From positions 62,001 to 126,000 of the forward strand of contig JBFMFC010000001.1 in the NCBI GenBank assembly GCA_040752195.1: a DNA stretch of 64,000 nt, given 5' to 3'. Below, in pieces: positions 15,803-24,809 of the stretch. This DNA comes from DSNY01 sp040752195 (lineage in GTDB: Bacteria > Pseudomonadota > Gammaproteobacteria > Burkholderiales > Burkholderiaceae_F). The translations under genes were made by a program, and so were the position numbers. Every line of letters starts with the position of its first letter. Positions within the stretch are counted from its first letter, which is position 1. The notes below the pieces were generated by a model. The model saw only the letters and a list, made by a program, of their open reading frames with translations, did no database searches and was not told where the DNA came from.

Positions 15803-18800
15803 ATGCGCGATTCGAACCCAGCGAACGCGAAGGGCGCCGAGCGCGCCGTCGAGATCCGTGTGCTCGGCGGTTTCGGCGTGACGGTCGACGGCAGCGAGAT
15901 CCCGGCGCGGGCATGGCCGAGCGCGCGCGCCGCGCAACTGGTCCAGCTGCTGAGCCTGGCCGACGGCCGGCGCCTGTTGCGCGACCAGGTGCTCGATGCG
16001 CTGTGGCCGCAACTGAGTCCGCAGGCCGGCGCGGCGAACCTGCGCAAGGCGGCGCACCATGCGCGCCGCGCCCTGCGCAGCGACGAGGCCATCGTCCTGC
16101 GCGGCGGGCAGGTTCTGCTCTGGCCGTCGGCGTCGCTGACGGTCGACGCCGAGCGCTTCGAACGGGTCGCCGAAACCGCGCTGGCCGGCGGCGACCCGGC
16201 CGAATGCGCGAACGCGGCGAGCGCATACGGCGGCGAGCTGCTTCCCGCCTCGCGCTACGAAGCGTGGACCGACGCGGCGCGAACGCGGCTGCGATCGACC
16301 TATCTCGAGTTGCTGCGCGCGAGCCGGCAGTGGGAGCGGCTCGCCGAGGTCGAGCCGACGGACGAGCCGGCGCATCGCGCACTGATGCAACGCGAGCTGG
16401 CGGCCGGCAACCGCGCGGCGGCAGTCCGCTGGTACGGGCGCCTGCGCGGCGCGCTGCAGGCCGTCCTCGGCGTCGCGCCCGACCGCGCGACCGAAGCGCT
16501 GTACGAGCGCTGCGTGAGCGGACTGCCGCAGGAGGGCGCGCCGTTCATCGGGCGACACCTGGAGCTGGCCCGCGTTGCGGCCTGGTTGCGAACCGAGGCG
16601 GCAGAGCGCGCGGGCGGGTTGCTCGTGCGCGGCGCTGCGGGCATCGGCAAGAGCGCGTTCTGTCGGCAGATCGGCGCACTGGCGCGCGCGCAGGGGTGGA
16701 CGGTCGTGGCCGTCACGGCGGTGCAGCCCGATCGCCCCTACGCGGTGACGACGACGGCCGTCGAGCAATTGCTGGTCGACCGTCGATCCTTGCTCGACGC
16801 CGTCGGCGACGCGGCGCGCGCCGTGCTCGCGCTGCTCAGCCCGCTCGCCGGCCCGGCACAGCCGCAGCAGACGCCGCTCGGGCGGCATCAGGTGATCGGC
16901 GCGTTCCGGCGCGCCCTGCTGGCGGCGTCGCACGGTGTGCCGGTGCTCGTGCAGGTCGACGAGGCGCATCTGCTGGAGCCGGGCGACGCCGACGTTCTGC
17001 TCCACCTCGCGGTCAGCGGGCGACCCGTGTTCGTCGTCCTCGCGCTGCGGGCACCGGCGCCCGACTCGGCGCTCGCGAACGGGCTGGCGCGCCTGCTGCG
17101 CGGGCAGCAGTTGCTGCCGATCGACCTCGGTCCGCTCGCCGACGAGGATGCGGCCGAATTGATCGACCGCGCCGCCGCACAGCCGCTCGACGCCGGGCTG
17201 CGCGATCGCATCGTGCGGCTGGCCGGCGGCAACCCGTTCGCGGCACTCGAGCTCGCGCGCTGCGCAGGGCCTGCGCCCGGTTCGCACCTGCCCGCGAGCG
17301 CGCGCGAGGCGATCACCGCGCGACTGTGCGATGTCGACGACGACGCGTTGTCGCTGCTCAGGTGGCTGGCGCTGGCCGGCGCCGACTTCGACACGCAGAC
17401 CGCCGTCGCGCTGGCGCGCGGCACCGAGGCCGAGGCCTTCGCCGTGCTCGACCGGGCGCTCGCCGCCGGCGTGCTCGTGGTCGCCGACGCGCGCTATCGG
17501 TTCCGCCACGAGCTGGTCCGCCAGGCGCTCGTCGAGCAGACGCCGCCGCACCAGCGGCTGAAGGTGCATCGGCATGCGGCGCAGCGGCTGGCGCAGTCGA
17601 ACGCGCCGCCCGCGCTGGTCGCGCGCCACTGGCTGGCCGGCGGAAGCCGGGCGGCGGCGGCGCCGTGGCTGCTGCAGGCGGCGCGCGATGCGATCCGCCT
17701 CGGCGCCTACGGCGACGCGCTGCGCCAGCTCGACCCGCTGCTCGCCTACGATGGCGCGCACGTCGAGGCGCTGCGATTGCGCGCCGAGGCGCTCGACGCG
17801 ATCGGAAACCCGGCCGCGGTTGCGGCGTACCGCGTCGCGGCCGACGCCGCCGGCGCGCCGGACTCGCACGACCTGCTCGCCAAGGCCGCGCTGGCGCAGG
17901 TCAAGCTCGGCGACCCCCGGGGCGGATTGCTCACGCTGCGCGGCGTTTCGCCGACCACGGTCGAAGGGCGGCTGGCCGAAGCGCTCGCCTACAGCGGCGC
18001 AGCCGCGCTCGGCGTCGCCGATCCGGCGACGGGCACGCGCAAGTCCGCCGAGGCGCGGCGATTGGCGCTGCAGTCCGGCGATACGGCGGCCATCGTCATC
18101 GCATCCTGGGCGCAGGCGGCGGCGGCGCACGCGCGCGGCGAACTGCACAGCAGCGTTTGGGCCGATCTGCACGAAACGCAGCATGTGCCGCATCTCGCCG
18201 TGCGCGTGTTCGACGGCCAGCTCTGCATCATGCAGCGCTTCCTGTACGGCGCCCGTCCGTATCCGGAGGTCATTTCATTCGCCGACGCGCTCGCGGCGGA
18301 AGCGCGCCGCCTCGGCGCGGCGCGCGGGCACGCGTTCGGCGTGACGCTGCGCGGCGAGGCCGAACTGCTCGGCGGCGATCTCGATGCGGCCGAGGAGCAC
18401 CTCGCGCTCGGCGCGCGGCTGCATCGCGCGATCGGCGGCGCCACCGGCGAGGCGTTCTCGCTGCAGCGGCTCGCGGAGGTTGCCCTGTACCGCGGCCGGC
18501 GCGATCTCGCGCTGGCGCGCCTTGACGAGGCGCTCGACCTCGCGCGGCAGACCGACGTCGGCTTCCATCTGCTCGACCGCATCTACGGCACGCGGATCGT
18601 GCTCGGTGCCGATCCCGACGCGGCGCTCGCCGCGCTGGAGGACGCGCAGGAGGCCGTGCGCGGCCCGCTCGAAACGTGTCCCGGATGCCGCATCACCTTC
18701 GCAGTGCCGGCGGCGATCGCGGCGGCGCGCGCGCGCCGGCTCGATCTGGTCGACGAGTACGAACGCGCGGTCGAATACCTGGCCAACGTGGTGATGCGCT

Positions 18801-18973
18801 TGCCCGCGTGGTACGCCGCGCTCGATGAGGTGCGCGGCCACATCGCCCGCGCGCGCGGCGAGTCAGAGGCGGCGGCTGCCGCGCACTTTGCGGCTGCGGC
18901 GCGCAGGTTTCGCGACGCGGGGCACCCGCTCGACGCGGCTCGCTGCGACACCTTCGCCGCCGGCGCGCCCTGA
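15803..18973 (+). CDS. Large BTAD/SARP-type transcriptional regulator with AAA/NACHT-like ATPase and TPR region
   Basis: 1056 aa, a signal-integrating activator of the AfsR/MalT-like STAND class. N-terminal ~15-100 is a winged-helix domain (VEIRVLGGFGVTVDGSEIPA opening; LRDQVLDALWPQLSPQAGA; NLRKAAHHARRAL), followed by a bacterial transcriptional activation (BTAD) helical domain to ~240. An ATPase module has Walker A GAAGIGKS near 278 and Walker B VLVQVDEAHLL near 380. From ~600 onward, Ala/Leu-rich helical repeats resemble TPRs and probably sense ligand. Divergent from the 68-aa protein and truncated hemoglobin, its likely targets. Such regulators are typical of actinobacteria; proteobacterial forms are poorly studied. 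Confidence 0.85.
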   Translation: MRDSNPANAKGAERAVEIRVLGGFGVTVDGSEIPARAWPSARAAQLVQLLSLADGRRLLRDQVLDALWPQLSPQAGAANLRKAAHHARRALRSDEAIVLRGGQVLLWPSASLTVDAERFERVAETALAGGDPAECANAASAYGGELLPASRYEAWTDAARTRLRSTYLELLRASRQWERLAEVEPTDEPAHRALMQRELAAGNRAAAVRWYGRLRGALQAVLGVAPDRATEALYERCVSGLPQEGAPFIGRHLELARVAAWLRTEAAERAGGLLVRGAAGIGKSAFCRQIGALARAQGWTVVAVTAVQPDRPYAVTTTAVEQLLVDRRSLLDAVGDAARAVLALLSPLAGPAQPQQTPLGRHQVIGAFRRALLAASHGVPVLVQVDEAHLLEPGDADVLLHLAVSGRPVFVVLALRAPAPDSALANGLARLLRGQQLLPIDLGPLADEDAAELIDRAAAQPLDAGLRDRIVRLAGGNPFAALELARCAGPAPGSHLPASAREAITARLCDVDDDALSLLRWLALAGADFDTQTAVALARGTEAEAFAVLDRALAAGVLVVADARYRFRHELVRQALVEQTPPHQRLKVHRHAAQRLAQSNAPPALVARHWLAGGSRAAAAPWLLQAARDAIRLGAYGDALRQLDPLLAYDGAHVEALRLRAEALDAIGNPAAVAAYRVAADAAGAPDSHDLLAKAALAQVKLGDPRGGLLTLRGVSPTTVEGRLAEALAYSGAAALGVADPATGTRKSAEARRLALQSGDTAAIVIASWAQAAAAHARGELHSSVWADLHETQHVPHLAVRVFDGQLCIMQRFLYGARPYPEVISFADALAAEARRLGAARGHAFGVTLRGEAELLGGDLDAAEEHLALGARLHRAIGGATGEAFSLQRLAEVALYRGRRDLALARLDEALDLARQTDVGFHLLDRIYGTRIVLGADPDAALAALEDAQEAVRGPLETCPGCRITFAVPAAIAAARARRLDLVDEYERAVEYLANVVMRLPAWYAALDEVRGHIARARGESEAAAAAHFAAAARRFRDAGHPLDAARCDTFAAGAP

Positions 18974-19015
18974 AAGCGCACCGCGCGACGCGACCGCGCC
19001 GAGTTCTGCCGCGGC

Positions 19016-22000
19016 CTATGCGGTCGCGCGCTCGGCGAGGTAACGCCGGATCAGGCGCAGCAGTTCCTCTTCCTGGTACGGCTTGCCGAGGTACTCGCTG
19101 ACGCCGAGCTCGAGGGCCATGCCGCGATGCTTCTCCGCGGTGCGCGACGTGATCATGAAGATCGGGATGTCGCGCGTCTCGCGGCTGGCGCGCACGTTGC
19201 GCGTCAGGTCGAAGCCGTCCATTCTCGGCATTTCGATGTCGACCAGCATGATGTCCGGACGCGCGTCCTGCAACTGCCGCAGCGCGTCCACGCCGTCCTT
19301 GGCCAGCAGGACCTCGTAGCCGTTGCGCTCGAGCAGCCGCTGCGTCACGCGGCGCACGGTCAGCGAGTCGTCGACGACCATCACCAGCGCGGGCGACGCG
19401 GGCTCGCCCGCGGCGAGCCCGTCCGCGCGGCGCGCTTCCGCGGCCGCCGCGCCGCCGGGCGCCGCGTACAGGGCGGGCGGTTCCGGCGCGCGCGTGATCA
19501 ACTGGACCGGATTGACGATCAGCACGATCTCGCCGTTGCCCAGAATCGTGGCACCGAGGATGCCCGCCAGGCGCGACACCTGCGCGCCGACGTTCTTGAC
19601 CACGACCTCCTGGTTGGTCGACACGTCGTCGACCGACACCGCGAGGCGGTCGTCGCCGGAGCGCAGCAGCACCACCGGCGTCTGCTTCGCGTGGTGCAGC
19701 GCGACTTCGACGCCCAGCAGTTGCGCGAGCGGCCGCAGAACGACCTGGCCGACCGGCGCGATGTCGATCACGCCGTCGGCGAGCGCGGCCGAGATGATCG
19801 CCGGCTTGTAGCGCCGCACCTGTTCGACCATGCCGGCCGGGATCGCGTAGCGCCGCCCGCCGACGCTGGCGAGCACGACCTGGGTGACGGCCAGCGTGAG
19901 CGGCAGATACAGCGTGAAGCGCGTGCCGCGGCCGCGCTCGCTCGCGACCGCCACGCGGCCGCCGAACGAACCGAGCTCCGAACGCACGACGTCCATGCCG
20001 ACGCCGCGCCCGGCCAGTTCGGTGACTTCGGTCGCCGTCGAAAAGCCCGGCGCGAAGATCAGTTCCATCAGCTCGCGATCGCTCGCGTGCTGATGCGGTC
20101 CGATCAGTCCCTTCGCCAGCGCGCGCGCGCGGATCCGCTCGAGATCGAGCCCGGCGCCGTCGTCGGCGACAACGACGATGATTTCGTTGCCTTCCTGGCG
20201 CACCTCGATCGTGATCTCGCCGGTTTCGCGCTTGCCCGCGGCGAGCCGCTCGGCCGGCGGCTCCAGCCCGTGCACGATCGCGTTGCGGACAAGGTGCTCG
20301 AACGGCCCGGCCATGCGCTCGAGCACGCCGCGGTCGATTTCGACGGTGCCGCCGCGCACTTCGAGGTTGACGCGCTTGTCGAGCTCCTTGGCGGTCTGCC
20401 GCGCGACGCGGTACAGGCGCTCCGACAGGTTGGAAAACGGCACCAGCCGCACGCGCATCAGCTGCTGCTGCAGCTCGCGCGTCAGCCGCGACTGCGACGT
20501 GAGATCGCCGTCGGCCATCGCCAGGCCCTTGAGCATGTTGGCCTGGACCATCGCGACGTCCTCGACCGACTCGGCCAGCAGCCGCGTCAGTTCCTGCAGG
20601 CGCGTGTAGCGGTCGAATTCGAGCGGATCGAACGCGGCCGACTCCTTCGCCAGCTGGTCGGCGCGCGCCTGGATCTGCGCATCGGCCTGGATCTCGACCT
20701 CGCGAAGCTGCCCGCGCAGCCGCTGGATGTTCTCGGTCAGGTCGTTCAGCGCCGCCTTCAGCGTGCCGACCTCGTTCTCGAGCTTCGACCGCGCGATCGA
20801 CACTTCGCCGGCCTGGTCGACCAGCCGGTCGAGGACGTCGGCGCGCACGCGAATGAACGAGGCGACCTGCGGTGTCGCGGCCGTGGCGCCGGCTGCCGCA
20901 GCGGGCCGCGCGGGCGCGGCCGGCGCGGTTTCGCGCGCCGGCTCGACGGCACGCGCGGCGGCCAGATTGATCACCGGCGCGAGCGGCGCAGCCGCGCCGG
21001 CTGTCACCGAAGGCGCTTGGGCCTGCACCGGCGCGGGCGCGGGCGCGGCCGCGGGGGCAGGGGCGGCCGGCGCGGCGCGACGCGGCGCATCCGGGTGCTG
21101 CAGCGCTTCGTACAGCGCGACCGCCTCGTCGTACTGGCTTTGCAGGTCTTCGACGATGACCGGCGGCACGTCGACGAGCTGCATCGCGGATTCGATCCGC
21201 GTTTCCATCTCGTGCACCAGTTCGCCGAGCCGCATTGCGCCGGCCATGCGCGCGCTGCCTTTGGCCGTGTGCAGCTGGCGCATCAGCGTCCTGGCGAGGT
21301 CGCGATCGTTCGGGTTCGCCGCGAGCGCGCGCAGGTTGGCGCCGATCGCAGGCAGCAGGTCGTTGGCTTCGGCGAGGAAGACGTGCAGCAGGTCCGGATC
21401 GAGTTCGTCGCGCACCGCCGAGACCTGGCGTCTGTCCGGCGGTTCGGGCGCTGCCGCCGGTTCGGCGGGTTCGGCTTCGAGCGCCGCTACCGAGATTTCC
21501 TCGACCAGCGGCGTCGGCAGTGGTCCGGCGTCGTTCTGCTCGACGGCCGGTTCGGCGTCGACCAGCGCGAGCGGCGCGCGTTCCTCCGGCACGGCGGCGC
21601 CGGCCGCATGCCCGCGCATCTCGGCGAGCAACTGCCGCACCGCGTCCGCCTCGAGCGGCGCCTGGTCGGGAAAGACGCCGGCTGCGAACTGGTGCAGCAT
21701 GCCGCGCATGCGATCGACCGCGCGCTCGAGCGTATCGAACTGCGCGGGCGACAACGCGATCGCGGCGCCGCCCGCGCCGCGCCCCAGCTCGTGCATCAGA
21801 TCGTCGAGCGGATCGGCGATCGCCCACACCGGCGTCAGTCCGACCGTCGCCGAGATGCCGGCGAGCGAGTGCGCGCGGCGGATCGTGTTCTGCGAAACGC
21901 GGCGGTTCGCTTCGAAGCGCCACTCGGAGATGTCCTGCGCGAGCGTGCGGATGCACTCGTCGGCCTCGTTCAGGAACACCGAGTACAGGCCGTGGCTGAT

Positions 22001-24781
22001 CTCGACCGGCCCGATGCGGCGCACGTCGTCGTCGAAGCCCGACGTCGGCGCGGGTCCTTCGTCGGTCGGCCGGCCCCCGGCGGCCCGCGGCGCAGCTTCG
22101 ATTTCGCCGCGCGTCGGCGCCGCGCGGTCCGCGTTGCCCGGGATCGATGCGCCGCCGGTTTCGGTTTCCGGCAGCGCGGGCGGCGCCTTATCTGCCGCGC
22201 TGCCCGAGATCTTTGGCGGCGGCGCGGCCTGCTGCGCCGCCGCTGCGCCGGCCGGTGCGGCGCTGCTGTCGAACTCGAACGCGCCGCCCTCGCGCACGCG
22301 CTGCGCGGCGCGCACCAGCGGGCCGACGTCGATCGCCACCTGCGGGTCGGACGCGATGCGGCCGATCCAGCCGCGCATCAGCTCGTGGGCCTTCGCCGCA
22401 AGGGCGATCAGGTCGTCGCTGGCCGGGCGTTCCTGCGCCAGCCACAGGTTGAAGCACTGCTCGACCGCCCACGCACCTTCGCCGAAAGCCTTCAGCCCGA
22501 CCATCCGGCTCGAACCCTTCAGCGTGTGGAACGCGCGGCGCACGGTCGTCAGCGTGGCCGCGTCGTCCGGCGCGCCGCGCAGCGCATCGAGCTGCGACGA
22601 TATGCCGTCGAGCACCTCGTTCGCCTCTTCGACGAAGATCTGCTGCAGTTCGCGGTCGGCCGCGGCCTGCGTCGAAGGCAGCGGAGCGGTCGGCGGCGGT
22701 GCCGCGGGCGCCTGCGGCGGCGCGAGGAGCTGCGCGATGCGGCGCGCGATGTCGGGTGTGGGCGTCTGCTTGAACTGCGCCATCAACTGCGCGGTCTGCT
22801 GGGTCGTGCCCTTGAGCTGCGCGTCGTCCAGCAGATCGGCTTCGTGGGTCAGCGCCAGCACGACGCGCGCCAGCTCGTGCAGCAGATTGGCGTCGTGCGG
22901 CGTCTGCGCCAGGCGCTGCGCGATGTGCTGCGCGGCGGCGACGTGCTGCCTGGCGAGCGTCTCGACGTTCTCCGCGCGCTTGGGCGGCTCCACGCGGGTG
23001 TCGAGCGCGTGTGGCGGCGCGAGGAACTCGTCGCCGGGCGGCGGCACCGTTTCGGCGGCCGGCGTCTGCCCGAGGTCCGCGGAGAACACGCCGGTCGCGG
23101 GGTCGTAGCGGAAGATGCCGCGCGGACGCTCCGCGTCCTGCGACAGGCTCTCGACGAAGAAACCGATCGCGCCGAGGTTCTGCGCGACCCGCGGGAATTC
23201 GGTGGCGTCGACCGGCTGCGCAGGATCGGCGAAGGCGCGCACCGCCTGCTGGACGTTGCGCAGCGCGGCCACCGGCTCCTCAAAGCCGAGCACCGACAGC
23301 ACGCCGCAGACCTGGTCGAACATCGGATCGGCGGCGGCCAGATCGCCGCGTTCGGTCGGCGTGCGGAAGAAGCGGTCGAGACGCTGCTCGATCTCGCGCA
23401 GCGTGGCCTGCGTCTCCGCGACAACCGTGCCCATCGTCAGGCGGTCCTGCGCGCGGCGGGCGAGTTCGGACAGCCACGGCGCCGAGTCCGGCAGCGGCTG
23501 GTTGCTGAACGCCGCACGCAGCCGTCCGGTGACGGCCTGCGCGCGCGCTTCGTACTCGGGTTCGATCTGCGGCAGCTCGTCGAGGCCGAGCTCGACGAAC
23601 AGCAGCGCCGAGGCGACCTCGAGGCCGAGCGTCTCGCGCACGCTGGACGCCAGCCGCGCGAACTCGGCGGTGACGCCCGCGATCGTCTCGAGCACGCCTG
23701 CGATCGGGTACGCCTCGAGGCGCGCTGCGGCTTCGCGCGCCAGATGCAGCTCGTGCGCGAACTTGGCGACCTCGGGCGTGCCGGCGCCGACCACCTGGCC
23801 CCACAGGTGCTTCGCCTGCGCGAGCGCCTCCTTCAGCGAGCGCATCGCGTCGGCGTCGAGCGCGGTGAGCGTTGCGCGCTCGAAGTCGGCCGGGATCAAC
23901 GCGTCCAGTCCGTACAGCCGCTTGACCTCGGCGACGCGCGCAACCTTCTCGTCGGCACGACCGACGTAGTAAAGCGCGTCGATCATCAGCCGCTCGGCGA
24001 CCGCGCCGCCGCCTTCGATCAGCCGCCGCAGCTGCAGGTTCAGCCGCGCGAGCACCCGCTTCAGATCGACGTCGACGGCGATCGCGTGCGAGTCCAGCGC
24101 GTCGAGCAGTCCGCGCACGATCCACCAGAAGCTGCGGGCGAGCCCGCGCTGCGGCAGCCGCTCGAGATCGGCGAGCGCATCGCGCATCATGCGGCGCGCG
24201 CGGGCGTCCTCGGAGTCTCGCAGGAAGCCGAGCAGGCCTTCCTCGAAGCGCACGCGTCGCACGCGCAGCTGGTCGGCCGTCATCGGCCGCACTTCGATCT
24301 GGTGGAAGGCGGGGCGGCGCGACAGGTCGGGGAAGATCAGATCCGCCGGGTGCACGCGCAACGCGCGGTTCAGTTGCAGCACGTCGCGGTAGTACGGGTA
24401 CAGGCGGATCGGCTGGTTCGGCCGCCCCGACAGCAGGCCTTCGAGATACGCGATCACCGCGGCGAGCGCGGTTTCGATCGTTCGCACCGCCGCCGGCAGG
24501 CAGTCCTTGGGATCGGCTTCCCAGCGGCGCAGGAGCTGCTCGACCGCTTCCGTGACGAGCGCCACACCGCGCAGGTCGAGCAACTGCAGCGCGCCGTTGG
24601 CCTGGTGCACCTGGTTGCGCGCGTTGCGCAGGCTGTCCAGGTCCTGCTTGGTGCCGAGGAAGGTCTTGGCGGCGCCGACCGCGTCGTTGAGCGACGTGCG
24701 GATCTCGTCGATGACCCAGGCCAGCGGCGCGATGTCCGGCGCGGCGTCCATCAACTGGTTGGGATCGCGGGTCTCCGACAT
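19016..24781 (-). CDS. chpA: Type IV pilus chemosensory hybrid histidine kinase ChpA/PilL
   Basis: Central CheA-like kinase of the twitching-motility chemosensory system. 1921 aa. A long helical N-terminal region (~1-600) matches ChpA/PilL. Three Hpt-type phosphotransfer helices are readable: HTLKGSSRMVG (~754), RAHSLAGISATVG (~970) and HTAKGSARMAG (~1170). Then come a dimerisation segment, a CheA HATPase (LVRNAIVHGLEPP ~1500; DDGAGLDLERI), a CheW-like regulatory domain (~1620-1760) and a C-terminal receiver (VMVVDDSLTVRR; Asp in MLVDIEMPRMDGF ~1845; GKPYQEEEL). Distal gene of rubA-pilG-pilH-pilI-pilJ-chpA; no pilK or chpB follows, because a convergent regulator gene abuts its end. Confidence 0.95.
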   Translation of the reverse strand: MSETRDPNQLMDAAPDIAPLAWVIDEIRTSLNDAVGAAKTFLGTKQDLDSLRNARNQVHQANGALQLLDLRGVALVTEAVEQLLRRWEADPKDCLPAAVRTIETALAAVIAYLEGLLSGRPNQPIRLYPYYRDVLQLNRALRVHPADLIFPDLSRRPAFHQIEVRPMTADQLRVRRVRFEEGLLGFLRDSEDARARRMMRDALADLERLPQRGLARSFWWIVRGLLDALDSHAIAVDVDLKRVLARLNLQLRRLIEGGGAVAERLMIDALYYVGRADEKVARVAEVKRLYGLDALIPADFERATLTALDADAMRSLKEALAQAKHLWGQVVGAGTPEVAKFAHELHLAREAAARLEAYPIAGVLETIAGVTAEFARLASSVRETLGLEVASALLFVELGLDELPQIEPEYEARAQAVTGRLRAAFSNQPLPDSAPWLSELARRAQDRLTMGTVVAETQATLREIEQRLDRFFRTPTERGDLAAADPMFDQVCGVLSVLGFEEPVAALRNVQQAVRAFADPAQPVDATEFPRVAQNLGAIGFFVESLSQDAERPRGIFRYDPATGVFSADLGQTPAAETVPPPGDEFLAPPHALDTRVEPPKRAENVETLARQHVAAAQHIAQRLAQTPHDANLLHELARVVLALTHEADLLDDAQLKGTTQQTAQLMAQFKQTPTPDIARRIAQLLAPPQAPAAPPPTAPLPSTQAAADRELQQIFVEEANEVLDGISSQLDALRGAPDDAATLTTVRRAFHTLKGSSRMVGLKAFGEGAWAVEQCFNLWLAQERPASDDLIALAAKAHELMRGWIGRIASDPQVAIDVGPLVRAAQRVREGGAFEFDSSAAPAGAAAAQQAAPPPKISGSAADKAPPALPETETGGASIPGNADRAAPTRGEIEAAPRAAGGRPTDEGPAPTSGFDDDVRRIGPVEISHGLYSVFLNEADECIRTLAQDISEWRFEANRRVSQNTIRRAHSLAGISATVGLTPVWAIADPLDDLMHELGRGAGGAAIALSPAQFDTLERAVDRMRGMLHQFAAGVFPDQAPLEADAVRQLLAEMRGHAAGAAVPEERAPLALVDAEPAVEQNDAGPLPTPLVEEISVAALEAEPAEPAAAPEPPDRRQVSAVRDELDPDLLHVFLAEANDLLPAIGANLRALAANPNDRDLARTLMRQLHTAKGSARMAGAMRLGELVHEMETRIESAMQLVDVPPVIVEDLQSQYDEAVALYEALQHPDAPRRAAPAAPAPAAAPAPAPVQAQAPSVTAGAAAPLAPVINLAAARAVEPARETAPAAPARPAAAAGATAATPQVASFIRVRADVLDRLVDQAGEVSIARSKLENEVGTLKAALNDLTENIQRLRGQLREVEIQADAQIQARADQLAKESAAFDPLEFDRYTRLQELTRLLAESVEDVAMVQANMLKGLAMADGDLTSQSRLTRELQQQLMRVRLVPFSNLSERLYRVARQTAKELDKRVNLEVRGGTVEIDRGVLERMAGPFEHLVRNAIVHGLEPPAERLAAGKRETGEITIEVRQEGNEIIVVVADDGAGLDLERIRARALAKGLIGPHQHASDRELMELIFAPGFSTATEVTELAGRGVGMDVVRSELGSFGGRVAVASERGRGTRFTLYLPLTLAVTQVVLASVGGRRYAIPAGMVEQVRRYKPAIISAALADGVIDIAPVGQVVLRPLAQLLGVEVALHHAKQTPVVLLRSGDDRLAVSVDDVSTNQEVVVKNVGAQVSRLAGILGATILGNGEIVLIVNPVQLITRAPEPPALYAAPGGAAAAEARRADGLAAGEPASPALVMVVDDSLTVRRVTQRLLERNGYEVLLAKDGVDALRQLQDARPDIMLVDIEMPRMDGFDLTRNVRASRETRDIPIFMITSRTAEKHRGMALELGVSEYLGKPYQEEELLRLIRRYLAERATA

Positions 24782-24809
24782 GCGTTCACTCCACGACGCG
24801 CGGCGCTTC

